61,624 bases of DNA from Bacillota bacterium. Lineage in GTDB: Bacteria; Bacillota; Clostridia; Clostridiales; Clostridiaceae. Below are positions 44,284-53,216 of this stretch, piece by piece. Numbering within the stretch: position 1 is the stretch's first letter; every line of letters begins with the position of its first letter. Under the pieces are notes generated by a model. It was not told the DNA's origin. It ran no database searches and worked only from the letters and a program-made list of their open reading frames with translations. Location of the stretch: the NCBI GenBank assembly GCA_030706015.1, contig JAUZPI010000018.1:1-61624 (forward strand). The letters are read 5' to 3'. The position numbers and the translations under genes were made by a program.

Positions 44284-44327
44284 AGTACAATATATTGTTC
44301 ATTATTATATCTTCAATATACTGTACT
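44284..44327. repeat. Imperfect inverted repeat downstream of gerKB
   Basis: Fourteen-base arms AGTACAATATATTG and CAATATACTGTACT (13 of 14 pair) flank a 16-nt AT loop. There is no T tract typical of a terminator; a separate terminator follows at 44411-44446. Confidence 0.6.
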
Positions 44328-44410
44328 TAAAATCTTTATAAAGTGTTCTTGTAACTTAAATGCATCTTAGAATTCAATAATCCTTAAGAAAGGCTTATCC
44401 CTAAAAATAT

Positions 44411-44446
44411 AGTAACCCTATATTCTTTTCAAAACATAGGGTTACT
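44411..44446. terminator. Bidirectional terminator between gerKB and the uridine kinase-like gene
   Basis: Eleven-base arms AGTAACCCTAT/ATAGGGTTACT with a 14-nt loop and AT-rich flanks lie between convergent genes. Confidence 0.7.
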
Positions 44447-44499
44447 TAATTCTTTATAAAATTCCCCAGAAACTCATAACATTTCCTGCTTTTCTACAA

Positions 44500-46158
44500 T
44501 TAATATCTATAAAAATAACTTCCACCAACGAATTCTCTTAAAATAGAATTGTCAGGAACTAAGTCTCTGTCAATATCCATAAAGAAATTTAGGAATCTTC
44601 TAAGCCTTACAGCTTCGTAATACACTGGGCTCTTACTATCTATCTTTGCAAGTTCTACTAATGCATACTTCTTTAGTACACACAATTCATATACAAGTGT
44701 CGAATTAAACATAGCATCAGCTTGTTCCTGAAATACAAAGATATTTTTTTCTTCTCCCTTCCTAATGGAAGGCCACATTTTTAATGTATCCTCTCCACCG
44801 TAACCACGAGATAGGTAATCTCTAACAATTCTTCTCAGCATTCTTACATCAGTTGTTGATATTCTATTATGATCATCTAGATTTAACTGAGTCAATGCAC
44901 TTATATATATTTTAAACTTATTTTCCTTTGGTATTGATGAGGTAAGCATTTCATTGAGTCCATGAATCCCCTCTATGATAATTACTCCATTCTCAGGAAG
45001 TTTAATCTTTTTATTAGTCCATTCTCTTTGACCTTTTTTAAAGTTAAAGCTTGGTAATTCAACTTCTTTTCCTTCCATTAAATCTTTTATATTGCTGTTG
45101 AAAAGTTCTAAATCCAAGGCCATTATGGATTCAAAATCATATTCTCCATTCTCATCCCTTGGTGTATGTTCTCTATCAACAAAATAATCATCTAAAGAAA
45201 TAGGTACTGGAATACATCCATTCACTCTTAGTTGAATTCCTAGTCTTTTGGAAAAGGTAGTTTTCCCAGATGAAGATGGGCCAGCAATAAGTACAACTTT
45301 AACGTTTTCTTTTTCGGAAATCATATCTGAAATATAAGCGATCTTTTTTTCATGAAGCGCTTCTGAAACTCTTATAATATTACTTATTTCTCCATTTACG
45401 ACCTTATTATTTAAGGATCCTACATCTCCAACCTCTAGAATATTTCCCCATTTTTCAGTTTCATAAAAAATACTTTCCAGCTTATCTTGACTAACATACT
45501 CTGATATCTTATTGGGACTTTTTGTTGAAGGAAACCTTAGTAAAAATCCAGGCTTATGAAAGTCAAGCTCAAAAACCTTTAGAATCTCTGTGGAATATGC
45601 CATAGATCCATAAAAATAATCATATCTACCATCTAGCTCATACAATCTTACTTCTTCGCTTTGCATATATTTTAAAAGCTTAATCTTATCCTCCATCCCG
45701 TAGCTTGAAAAAATATTAATTGCCTTTTCTCTTTTTAGTATTACCTTATTAATTTTAATTTTTGCTTCAACTAACTGCCTCATTCTAATTTTAATTTTTT
45801 TTATATCTTCTTCTGTAAGATCTTCACCCTTATGAATTTCTCCATATATTCCTTTTCCTAAGGTATGCTCAATTGTTACCTTTGCATCTGGATATAAATC
45901 CAAAACTACTTTAATTAATACAAACACTAGAGTCCTTTCGTATACTTTGAGTCCCACAGGATCCGTGATATCTACAGTTAATAACTCACCGCTGCTTTCA
46001 AGCTTATGAGTTAACTCATGCAATTCGCCGTTAATTTTTCCTAATACAATAGGTATATCCTTCTCTAAGGAATTTTTCTTAATAACCTCATAGATTGTGG
46101 TTTCTTTCTCAACGTTAATTTCTTCCCCATTTTTTAACTTAAGTTTTAACATTTCCAT
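44500..46158 (-). CDS. TGS/SAD-domain uridine kinase-like nucleoside kinase
   Basis: This 552-residue protein fuses a TGS domain (1-65) and a threonyl-tRNA-synthetase second-additional-domain-like region (IEHTLGKGIYGEIH near 110-130) to a uridine/cytidine kinase P-loop domain with GPSSSGKTTFSKRL (about 294-307) and DDYFVDREHTPRDENG. Such fusions occur in Thermotoga, Clostridia and protists and are annotated nucleoside kinases; the TGS/SAD part suggests a link to amino acid or tRNA sensing that has not been tested. ATG at 46158 has GGAG 8 nt upstream; a longer frame starting at 46191 lacks one. Confidence 0.9.
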   Translation of the reverse strand: MEMLKLKLKNGEEINVEKETTIYEVIKKNSLEKDIPIVLGKINGELHELTHKLESSGELLTVDITDPVGLKVYERTLVFVLIKVVLDLYPDAKVTIEHTLGKGIYGEIHKGEDLTEEDIKKIKIRMRQLVEAKIKINKVILKREKAINIFSSYGMEDKIKLLKYMQSEEVRLYELDGRYDYFYGSMAYSTEILKVFELDFHKPGFLLRFPSTKSPNKISEYVSQDKLESIFYETEKWGNILEVGDVGSLNNKVVNGEISNIIRVSEALHEKKIAYISDMISEKENVKVVLIAGPSSSGKTTFSKRLGIQLRVNGCIPVPISLDDYFVDREHTPRDENGEYDFESIMALDLELFNSNIKDLMEGKEVELPSFNFKKGQREWTNKKIKLPENGVIIIEGIHGLNEMLTSSIPKENKFKIYISALTQLNLDDHNRISTTDVRMLRRIVRDYLSRGYGGEDTLKMWPSIRKGEEKNIFVFQEQADAMFNSTLVYELCVLKKYALVELAKIDSKSPVYYEAVRLRRFLNFFMDIDRDLVPDNSILREFVGGSYFYRY

Positions 46159-46278
46159 GTAATCATCTCCTACTTTTCTTGCAATATCCATTATACTTTA
46201 TTTTCCGTAAAATGTATCCTTCTAATACTTATAATTTTCTAGGTTTCAGATAAAAATATACCCTGAGGAGTGATTTTT

Positions 46279-46962
46279 ATGTTTATAGTTATGATTAGAA
46301 CCGCTATACTTTATGCCTTAGTTGTAGCTATCATGAGACTAATGGGAAAAAGACAAATTGGAGAACTTCAACCTTTTGAATTAGTCATAGCAATAATGGT
46401 ATCGGATTTAGCTTCTATACCTATGCAGGATACTAGAATTCCTATCATACATGGTATAATCCCTATAATAACTTTACTTATTCTTCAAGTTATAGTTTCA
46501 GTACTGCAGCTTAAAAGTGAAAAGGCCAGGATTTTAATTTGCGGAAAGCCTACCATACTGGTTCATCAAGGCAAAATTAATATCGATGCACTAAGAGATC
46601 AGAGATTTAACATTAACGATTTAATGGAAGAAATACGCCTTCAAGGATATTTTAATTTGTCTGATATACATTGCGCCATACTTGAAACCAGTGGACAGCT
46701 ATCTATAATTCCCAAATCTCCAGCTGCAAACGTTACCAGAGATGATTTAAAAATTAGTACTTCACAAGATGAACTCCCAATCACTCTCATTATGGACGGA
46801 AAAGTTAATAAGCATAGTCTAGAACTTCTCAACAAAAATAAAGATTGGCTTGATAGTTTGTTAAAAGAAAACAATATACTATCCTCTAAGGATGTATTTG
46901 TTGGAATTATAGATTCAAAAGGAAAATTCTTTTATCAGTGTAAGGAAGGCGAGGAAAAATAG
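46279..46962 (+). CDS. DUF421 (YetF-type) membrane protein
   Basis: The 227-residue protein has three N-terminal helices and a cytoplasmic domain of the DUF421 family (RLMGKRQIGELQPFELVIAIMVSDLASIPMQD near 17-48). Function is unknown; relatives in Bacillus and clostridia are frequent and some are sporulation-linked. ATG at 46279 follows TGAGGAGTG by 6 nt. The gene is followed 3 bp later by a DUF4363 gene, a recurring pair in clostridia, so they probably act together in the membrane. Confidence 0.9.
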   Translation: MFIVMIRTAILYALVVAIMRLMGKRQIGELQPFELVIAIMVSDLASIPMQDTRIPIIHGIIPIITLLILQVIVSVLQLKSEKARILICGKPTILVHQGKINIDALRDQRFNINDLMEEIRLQGYFNLSDIHCAILETSGQLSIIPKSPAANVTRDDLKISTSQDELPITLIMDGKVNKHSLELLNKNKDWLDSLLKENNILSSKDVFVGIIDSKGKFFYQCKEGEEK

Positions 46963-46965
46963 AAA

Positions 46966-47346
46966 ATGAGAAATATTATTGCTTCAATAGTAATTTTTGC
47001 TGTACTTATAACAACTATTATTATATCTATAAATTACATTGATAGAACTTGCCTTGAATTTGAATCAATGTATATTCAACTTGAACATGATGTAAATACA
47101 AAATCATGGGATAAAGCTTATTCCTCATCCATCACATTGCTTAATAAGTGGAAAAAATCCTCACACACACTATCAATGTTCGTTAACCATCAGGAAATCG
47201 ATAATATTAACAATGAGTTATGGAAGCTTATTCCATACACTCAAGATAAAAATACGGATGAAGCATTAGCTAGTATTCATGTTTTAAAATTCTACGTAGA
47301 ACATATAATTCAGATGGAAAATATAAACCTACAGAATATATTTTAA
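46966..47346 (+). CDS. DUF4363 family protein
   Basis: The 126-residue product has an N-terminal helix (5-24) and a helical extracytoplasmic domain containing the pattern W-KAYSSS-LLNKWKK typical of DUF4363. Function unknown. It follows the DUF421 gene by 3 bp, in the same transcript. Confidence 0.85.
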   Translation: MRNIIASIVIFAVLITTIIISINYIDRTCLEFESMYIQLEHDVNTKSWDKAYSSSITLLNKWKKSSHTLSMFVNHQEIDNINNELWKLIPYTQDKNTDEALASIHVLKFYVEHIIQMENINLQNIF

Positions 47347-47397
47347 TGTTTAATAATTATTATTAATTTATAAAAATACTTTCTAAAACATAGAAAC

Positions 47398-47460
47398 AAT
47401 TGATGCCCGCCAGCTTATAATAATATATAAAATAACTTGTGGCCCGGTGGGACAATTGAA
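47398..47460 (+). promoter_or_regulatory. Inverted-repeat/structured leader upstream of the first aldolase gene
   Basis: CAATTG-atg-CCCGCC (47398-47412) is complementary to GGTGGG-a-CAATTG (about 47446-47458), separated by an AT-rich stretch with promoter-like hexamers (TTGATG at 47400, TATATA at 47424). The right arm contains TGGGAC-N7-GTCC (47448-47464), which matches the second CggR-like repeat at the left end of the window at 13 of 17 positions. It could be an operator or an RNA structure in the leader. Confidence 0.35.
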
Positions 47461-47492
47461 GTCCAATTTTATTATGAAAGGTGGTATATTAT

Positions 47493-48416
47493 ATGTCATT
47501 AGTAACTACAAAAGAAATGTTTAAAAAAGCTTACGAGGGTCATTATGCAATTGGTGCTTTTAATATTAATAATATGGAAATAATCCAAGGAGTAGTCAAC
47601 GCTGCTAAGGCTAAAAACTCTCCAGTTATACTTCAAGCATCAACAGGTGCTATAAAATATGCAGGTCCTAAGTATTTAAAAGCCATGGTAGATGTTGCAA
47701 TAGCAACTACAGGTATAGATGCGGCTCTCCATTTAGACCATGGTCCAGACTTAGAGGCAGTAAAGCTTGCTATAGAAACTGGATTTACTTCCGTAATGTT
47801 TGATGGATCCCACTTCCCCTATGAAGAAAATGTAATAAAAACTAAAGAAGTAGTTGAATATGCACATGCTCACGGGGTAGTGGTAGAAGCTGAACTAGGT
47901 GTTCTTGCAGGTGTTGAAGATGAGGTAAAGAGTGAAGTTCATGTTTATACAGATCCAGAGCAAGCAGTTGACTTTGTAAATAGAACTGGTGTTGACTCAT
48001 TGGCTATAGCTATAGGAACAAGTCATGGAGCTTTCAAATTTTCTGGAGAAGCCAAATTAAGATTCGATATACTAGAGGAAATTCAAACCAAACTACCTGG
48101 CTTCCCTATAGTTCTTCATGGGGCATCAGCTGTAAATCCAGATGCAGTTGAAACCTGCAATAAATATGGTGGAAATATTTCGGGTGCAAAGGGTATCCCT
48201 ACTGAGATGCTCAGAAAAGCTTCATCCATGGCCGTTTGTAAAATTAATATGGATACTGACTTACGATTAGCTATGACTGCTGCTATAAGAAAGGTGTTTG
48301 GAGAAAATCCAAAAGAGTTTGATCCAAGAAAATACTGTGGAGCTGCTAGAGAGGCTATACAAAAGGTTGTTGAGGATAAAATAGAAAATGTACTTGGCTC
48401 TGCTAACACACTATAG
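47493..48416 (+). CDS. Class II fructose-bisphosphate aldolase family protein, first copy
   Basis: Class II aldolases cleave fructose-1,6-bisphosphate (or related ketose phosphates) with a zinc ion. The 307-residue protein has GAFNINNMEI, the zinc-binding HLDHGPDLEA (about 80-89), FDGSHFPYEEN, EAELGVLAG, and HGASAVNPD and NMDTDLRLAM, with FDPRKYCGAA near the C-terminus. The length and insert (NKYGGNISGAKGIP) resemble the longer type. ATG at 47493 follows AAAGGTGG. A 289-residue relative lies convergently downstream, so this copy may have a special role or substrate such as tagatose-bisphosphate. Confidence 0.88.
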   Translation: MSLVTTKEMFKKAYEGHYAIGAFNINNMEIIQGVVNAAKAKNSPVILQASTGAIKYAGPKYLKAMVDVAIATTGIDAALHLDHGPDLEAVKLAIETGFTSVMFDGSHFPYEENVIKTKEVVEYAHAHGVVVEAELGVLAGVEDEVKSEVHVYTDPEQAVDFVNRTGVDSLAIAIGTSHGAFKFSGEAKLRFDILEEIQTKLPGFPIVLHGASAVNPDAVETCNKYGGNISGAKGIPTEMLRKASSMAVCKINMDTDLRLAMTAAIRKVFGENPKEFDPRKYCGAAREAIQKVVEDKIENVLGSANTL

Positions 48417-48417
48417 T

Positions 48418-48450
48418 AAAAAACGGATGACAGGTTTGCCATCCGTTTTT
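48418..48450. terminator. Bidirectional terminator between the two aldolase genes
   Basis: AAAACGGATG/CATCCGTTTT 10-bp stem with a 10-nt loop and T runs on both sides separates the convergent genes. Confidence 0.88.
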
Positions 48451-48460
48451 CTATATATTA

Positions 48461-49324
48461 TTAAGCTTTGTTTACTGAACCGAATAATTCCATTTTTTCT
48501 TTTACAGTAGCTTTTATTGCTTCAAAACCAGGAGCTAATAATTTACGAGGATCGAATCCTTTTCCTTGTAAGTCCTTACCAGCTTCTACATATTTACGAG
48601 TAGCTTCTGCGAAAGATAATTGACATTCAGTATTAACGTTAATTTTAGCAACTCCTAAAGATATTGCTTTTTGGATCATTTCTGCAGGTATACCAGTACC
48701 ACCATGTAAAACTAATGGAACATCTCCTGTAGCATCTTTAATCTTAGCTAAAGCTTCGAAATCTAATCCCTTCCAGTTTTCTGGATATTTTCCGTGGATA
48801 TTACCGATACCAGCAGCTAACATTGTAACTCCTAATTCAGCGATTTGTTTACATTCAGCTGGATCAGCTATTTCACCTGCTCCAACAACTCCGTCTTCTT
48901 CTCCACCGATTGAACCAACTTCTGCTTCAACAGAAATTCCCTTTTCACCAGCTATTTTGATGATTTCTTTTGTCTTTTCAATGTTTTCTGCGATAGCATA
49001 GTGTGAACCATCGAACATAACTGAAGAGAATCCAGCTTCGATTACTTTTAAAGCACCTTCGTAGCTGCCGTGGTCAATATGTAATGCAACAGGAATAGTT
49101 ATATTTAAGTCTTCTATTAATCCATTAACCATTCCAACAACTGTTTTGTAACCACCCATGTATTTTCCTGCACCTTCAGATACTCCTAGTATTACTGGTG
49201 AATTGTTTTCTTGAGCAGTTAATAATATAGCTTTAGTCCATTCTAAGTTGTTGATATTGAATTGACCTACAGCATATTTTCCATCTCTAGCCTTGTTTAA
49301 CATTTCTTTTGCTGAAACTAACAT
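48461..49324 (-). CDS. fba: Class II fructose-1,6-bisphosphate aldolase, second copy
   Basis: The 287-residue protein fits the usual B. subtilis FbaA length: QFNINNLEWTKAIL, HIDHGSYEGALK (zinc site), FDGSHYAIAENIEKT, EAEVGSIGGEEDGV, HGGTGIPAEM and NVNTECQLSFAEATR. Its codons (GGT, GCT, ACT rich) look more adapted to high expression than its neighbours, so this is probably the main glycolytic aldolase. ATG at 49324 (MLVSAKEM) has GGAGG 6 nt upstream; two extra codons in front are unlikely to be translated. Single-gene unit with a 200-bp upstream region. Confidence 0.93.
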   Translation of the reverse strand: MLVSAKEMLNKARDGKYAVGQFNINNLEWTKAILLTAQENNSPVILGVSEGAGKYMGGYKTVVGMVNGLIEDLNITIPVALHIDHGSYEGALKVIEAGFSSVMFDGSHYAIAENIEKTKEIIKIAGEKGISVEAEVGSIGGEEDGVVGAGEIADPAECKQIAELGVTMLAAGIGNIHGKYPENWKGLDFEALAKIKDATGDVPLVLHGGTGIPAEMIQKAISLGVAKINVNTECQLSFAEATRKYVEAGKDLQGKGFDPRKLLAPGFEAIKATVKEKMELFGSVNKA

Positions 49325-49533
49325 AAGCAACCTCCAAAAAATATATTTTCTTATAGATTTATGAGAGAAAATAAATTAATTTATTTCTCATTCTTTAGGC
49401 ATATTATAACATAATTAAATCATAAATTGTTAAAAAAAACACAAATTTTTATTTCTAAATTTAAATATCTGTTGAATATTTATATAATTTTAGCATTCTA
49501 CAATGTATACTTCATATCTTATAATGTAAAATC

Positions 49534-50586
49534 CTACTTTTCTATATAATTCTTAACGTGTTTTATAATCATATTAATAGTGCCATCACCATTTCTTTTG
49601 ATTTCGAATCTAGTCCCATCATGGTAGGCTTCTTCATTTATATATAAGTCTATATCTTTATCAATCTTCAATCTTTTCCTTTTCAGCTTGGTTTCTACCC
49701 ACTGTTTATCAACCTCTAATTTCTCTTCTATTCCCTGTTCCTTAATGTATTCAACAAAATTATTACCAATTTCTTTTTCTTCTCCAAACATATCTTGAGA
49801 CAATTCTTTTACATCTATACTTTCATCTTCTCTAAGCTTCTTCTTAATAGAGCTTCTAACCACTTCCGCCGCATCTGCATTTTCCTTGAAATTGGTTCTA
49901 GTCCATTTCTCTGCTGCTTTCAAGAAGTTTTTAGTTTGATCTCTTTCATTGCTAATGACAGAACATCCAAGATAGCTGCTTATAAAATAGTTTGACCCAT
50001 AATCGTCTCCTTCTTCTTTGCTCTTGCTTTGCTTGTCAATAACCATTAGATCAAAACTATTATCTTGCCTTAAAGGTTTTATAAAAGCACATTTTTGAAG
50101 CCTTTGACCGCTGCTAGGAAGTCCGATGTACTGAGGAATAATATTTATTCCAATCTTCTCCTCAACAAATTCAATATTATGAGTATAATTTTTCACGTAG
50201 TCCATTTTCATAATAGACAGCATAGGGCCAAATTCTGTTGAAATTGACACAATAATTAGATCACAGGAGGGTATATTCCCTTTAGATTTCATTAGGATAA
50301 ACATCTGTTTAGCTAATTCCTTTGAAATAGTTAATAGATTACTTTGTCCATTTAGATATTCTTGTGATAATTCTTTTACTATATTTCTCTCTTCATTATA
50401 AACTGCATATTTTAATTCCTCATCCTTAAGGCATTTTTGTATATGCTTAAAGATAAATTCGTAGGTTTCATCATTTAATCTTAGAGGATACTCATTTAGA
50501 ATAGGTTCCTCTGCATTGTTATCTAATATATGTATAACAGCCTCATTAATGGTTACCTCATTAATGTACTCCAATTCTTTCACCAT
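49534..50586 (-). CDS. Nucleoid-associated protein (NdpA/YejK family)
   Basis: The 350-residue protein resembles the 37-kDa nucleoid-associated family: INEVTINEAVIHILDNNAEEPILNE at the start, CDLIIVSISTEFGPMLSIMKMDYVKNYTHNIEFV in the middle, and GLPSSGQRLQKCAFIKPLRQDN. It may bind DNA and organise the chromosome. The start is unclear: ATG at 50586 lies only about 10 bp past a terminator hairpin and without a good ribosome site; TTG (50592) or an in-frame TTG at about 50574 (EYINEVT) are alternatives. How it is transcribed is therefore uncertain. Confidence 0.82.
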   Translation of the reverse strand: MVKELEYINEVTINEAVIHILDNNAEEPILNEYPLRLNDETYEFIFKHIQKCLKDEELKYAVYNEERNIVKELSQEYLNGQSNLLTISKELAKQMFILMKSKGNIPSCDLIIVSISTEFGPMLSIMKMDYVKNYTHNIEFVEEKIGINIIPQYIGLPSSGQRLQKCAFIKPLRQDNSFDLMVIDKQSKSKEEGDDYGSNYFISSYLGCSVISNERDQTKNFLKAAEKWTRTNFKENADAAEVVRSSIKKKLREDESIDVKELSQDMFGEEKEIGNNFVEYIKEQGIEEKLEVDKQWVETKLKRKRLKIDKDIDLYINEEAYHDGTRFEIKRNGDGTINMIIKHVKNYIEK

Positions 50587-50596
50587 CCCCAAGAAA

Positions 50597-50630
50597 AAAT
50601 AAGAATTAAGGCACCCCCTAATTCTTATTT
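50597..50630 (-). terminator. Terminator after the amylase lipoprotein gene, abutting the NdpA-like start
   Basis: Twelve-base arms AAATAAGAATTA/TAATTCTTATTT with a 10-nt C/G loop are followed on the minus strand by TTTTTTC. It lies 70 bp past the amylase stop and about 10 bp before the NdpA-like ATG. Confidence 0.75.
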
Positions 50631-50699
50631 CTTTATTTTTTAGACCTATATTTTATTTTAAGTTCATCAGTATGAATTGTCAAACTTTAATGGCCACTG

Positions 50700-52277
50700 C
50701 TACTGCTTTTGAATAATTAACACTTCGTAGCCATTAAGTTGGATTTCTCCGTTAAATTTCAAATTTGCATCGCTTCTTTTATTAGAGAAAAGAACTAGTC
50801 CTTTTGGGATATCTATCTTTTCTTTCACTGCCTTAGAGTTGTTGTTTATATATACATACACATCTTCTCCATTATAGCTTCTCTTATATGCAGCCACATT
50901 AACATCCTTTATTTCTAATTCCTTAAAATCTCCCTTTTCTAATGCTAAATCATTGTTCCTTAGGTTCACGAGTGATTTATAGAAATTAAGCAGCGAATCT
51001 GAATCTTTCTGTTCTACATTTACAGCAACTTTATCTATATCGTTAATGCTAGTTTCCCAGCTGGTATTTTTAGTTTTATCCTTATTATCCCATACAAACG
51101 GTTGTCTTCTCATTTCATCAGGACTAGAACCAGTCATACCAGTCTCATCACCATAATATACATATGGCGTTCCTGGAAGAGTTAAAAGCATTCCTGCAGC
51201 TACTTTAGCTTTATCAACGCTATCAAATTGACTCATAACTCTATCCATATCATGATTGTCTATGAATATGCTTTCTTTAAAATCCTTATTTACTGCTTTG
51301 TATGTATTTAATGAATCCTGAACAGCTGATACAGCACCATTTAATGCATCATTCTTAATATCACTATCAATAACCTTTTGTGCCGGAAAATCAAAGTTAC
51401 TATCCAAATACTTCATATAAGGAGCTACTTTATCTGTTGATGAATCATTAATTTCTCCTACTAAGATTGTATTTTTGTTTATACTCTTTACATACGTATT
51501 AAATTCTTTCCACCAATCATTATTCTTTTTAACATCTTCTTCATATATCCATTTTGCAGCGTCAAGTCTAAAACCATCAACACCCATATCTAAATAATAT
51601 TTTGCTACCTTTTTCATCTCTTCCCTTACATCTTTATTATCATAATTTAAATCAGGCATGCCAGACCAAAATACTGCAAGATAATTATCCTTTCCATTGT
51701 TACTCCACATATTTGTACTCATAGAGGTTGTTGCACTCAAATCAGTATCTTTATCAGCCCAGATATAATAATTCCTATACTTACTATTCTTATCAGCTGA
51801 TGCCTCTTTGAACCATTGGCTCTCAGTACTAGTATGATTAATTACTAAGTCTGTAATAACCATAATGTCTCTCTTATGAGCTTCCTCTACAAGCTTTTTA
51901 AAATCCTCCATAGAACCATAATCTTTATTAATTGAGTAATAGTCTGATACATCATATCCATGATAACTTGGTGAGCTATTAATTGGCATAAGCCATATTC
52001 CTTTTATGCCCATATCCTTTAAATAATCCAGTTTTTGTGTTACGCCATTTAAATCTCCAATACCATCTCCATTGCTATCATTAAAGGATCTAACAAATAT
52101 TTCATAGAATACTCTTCCGTCATATCCCAACTTAGGCATGTCCTTATTTTGGGGAATCTGAATAATTCCACCTTTTCCTAAATCTTGTTTTGTTGTAACC
52201 GTTTTACTAGCACAACCGAAAAGCAGAGTGCCTGAGACCATAAATGCAATAAGCAACGATAACTTTTTCTTTTTCAT
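50700..52277 (-). CDS. Alpha-amylase (GH13) lipoprotein
   Basis: This extracellular starch- or maltodextrin-degrading enzyme is anchored by a lipid. The 525-residue precursor has a basic start, a signal helix and a lipobox ending LFGC (Cys about 22). GH13 motifs are DLVINH (region I), DGFRLDAAKW (nucleophile Asp), LVGEIND (acid/base Glu), and FIDNHDMDR (third Asp). A C-terminal beta domain follows. ATG at 52277 is preceded by GGAGGG 6 nt upstream. Upstream of it, a 10-bp palindrome centred on CG (52343-52352) resembles an operator but is a poor match to a CcpA site. Confidence 0.93.
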   Translation of the reverse strand: MKKKKLSLLIAFMVSGTLLFGCASKTVTTKQDLGKGGIIQIPQNKDMPKLGYDGRVFYEIFVRSFNDSNGDGIGDLNGVTQKLDYLKDMGIKGIWLMPINSSPSYHGYDVSDYYSINKDYGSMEDFKKLVEEAHKRDIMVITDLVINHTSTESQWFKEASADKNSKYRNYYIWADKDTDLSATTSMSTNMWSNNGKDNYLAVFWSGMPDLNYDNKDVREEMKKVAKYYLDMGVDGFRLDAAKWIYEEDVKKNNDWWKEFNTYVKSINKNTILVGEINDSSTDKVAPYMKYLDSNFDFPAQKVIDSDIKNDALNGAVSAVQDSLNTYKAVNKDFKESIFIDNHDMDRVMSQFDSVDKAKVAAGMLLTLPGTPYVYYGDETGMTGSSPDEMRRQPFVWDNKDKTKNTSWETSINDIDKVAVNVEQKDSDSLLNFYKSLVNLRNNDLALEKGDFKELEIKDVNVAAYKRSYNGEDVYVYINNNSKAVKEKIDIPKGLVLFSNKRSDANLKFNGEIQLNGYEVLIIQKQ

Positions 52278-52430
52278 TATTTTCCCTCCATAAAATTTCA
52301 TAAATGATACAATTTATGCACTTGATAAATTTGCCCATAGTATATACGTATACAAAGTAAGTTTTTTCTTTTTTATTGATGTTTTTTTGAATAAAAATAT
52401 TAAGTTTAATTCTAAATAATAAACAATAAA

Positions 52431-52457
52431 CTCATAATACCTATAGCATTATGAGCT
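52431..52457 (-). terminator. Terminator after the 164-residue membrane protein gene
   Basis: CTCATAAT/ATTATGAG arms with a 9-nt loop are followed on the minus strand by TTTATT. Confidence 0.65.
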
Positions 52458-52478
52458 TGTTATTTTACCTAAATACTA

Positions 52479-52973
52479 CTACTTTTTTACTGCTCTAGGG
52501 TTTCTCTTAAAGCACAAATCAACAAATTCTTCATCTGGTACAAAATTAACCCTAACTTTTACTGCACCATTTGTCAGCATGGCAGTATATACTTTTTTAT
52601 CTGTTCCTGAAGGATATAAATCTAATTCTTTCACTATCTCTTCTTTGTAATTTTTTATCTCATCACTATCTAAAGGCCCCATTAATTGCACATCTCTAAT
52701 ATTAAAAGAAAATGCTCTAGTTCTTTTCTTCTTATCTAATATTCTATCAATGTCTATCTCTCCATTAGTGAATTCATATTCATATTCTATGTAAAGACGC
52801 TTCTTCAAGATAAATAGTAAAACTGCAAGTATCGCAGGAAACAATGCAAAAATAAAACGCATTATAAAAAGATAAAACAGTGCCATTAAAACAGCTATAA
52901 CTATGCCTATTTTAGTTGCCTTATACACTTTCGATTCAACCGTTTGAACAAACTGTTCATAAAAATTATCCAT
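52479..52973 (-). CDS. Unrecognised two-helix membrane protein
   Basis: The 164-residue protein has a short cytoplasmic N-terminus, two close helices (about 22-57), and a C-terminal domain with YEYEFTNGEIDIDRILDKKKRTR, resembling a PH-like or DUF6106-like domain of clostridia. I am not sure of the family. GAGGAG precedes the ATG. It stands alone upstream of the amylase gene on the same strand, 200 bp away. Function unknown. Confidence 0.7.
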   Translation of the reverse strand: MDNFYEQFVQTVESKVYKATKIGIVIAVLMALFYLFIMRFIFALFPAILAVLLFILKKRLYIEYEYEFTNGEIDIDRILDKKKRTRAFSFNIRDVQLMGPLDSDEIKNYKEEIVKELDLYPSGTDKKVYTAMLTNGAVKVRVNFVPDEEFVDLCFKRNPRAVKK

Positions 52974-53216
52974 TCTTTCATCTCCTCTAACTCCAAATTC
53001 TCCAATGTCTATTCCATTAACTAAATTACATTACATGTATTATAACATATTTCTTTTATTACTTTAAGTGAGTTTTAAACAATCTTCTGTTTGAAAAACA
53101 TATTATTTAAAATAATATATTATAAAACAAATTATTTTAAATTTTTATTATTGCTGTGGTATAATTAGATATATTTTACCTAAATGAACAAATATATTCC
53201 AACAGGAGTGATTTCT

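Noticed and set aside
52340..52353. CcpA (cre) site upstream of the amylase gene
   Set aside because: The palindrome TATACGTATA is centred on CG but misses several consensus positions (WTGNAANCGNWNNCAW), so I do not call it a cre site.
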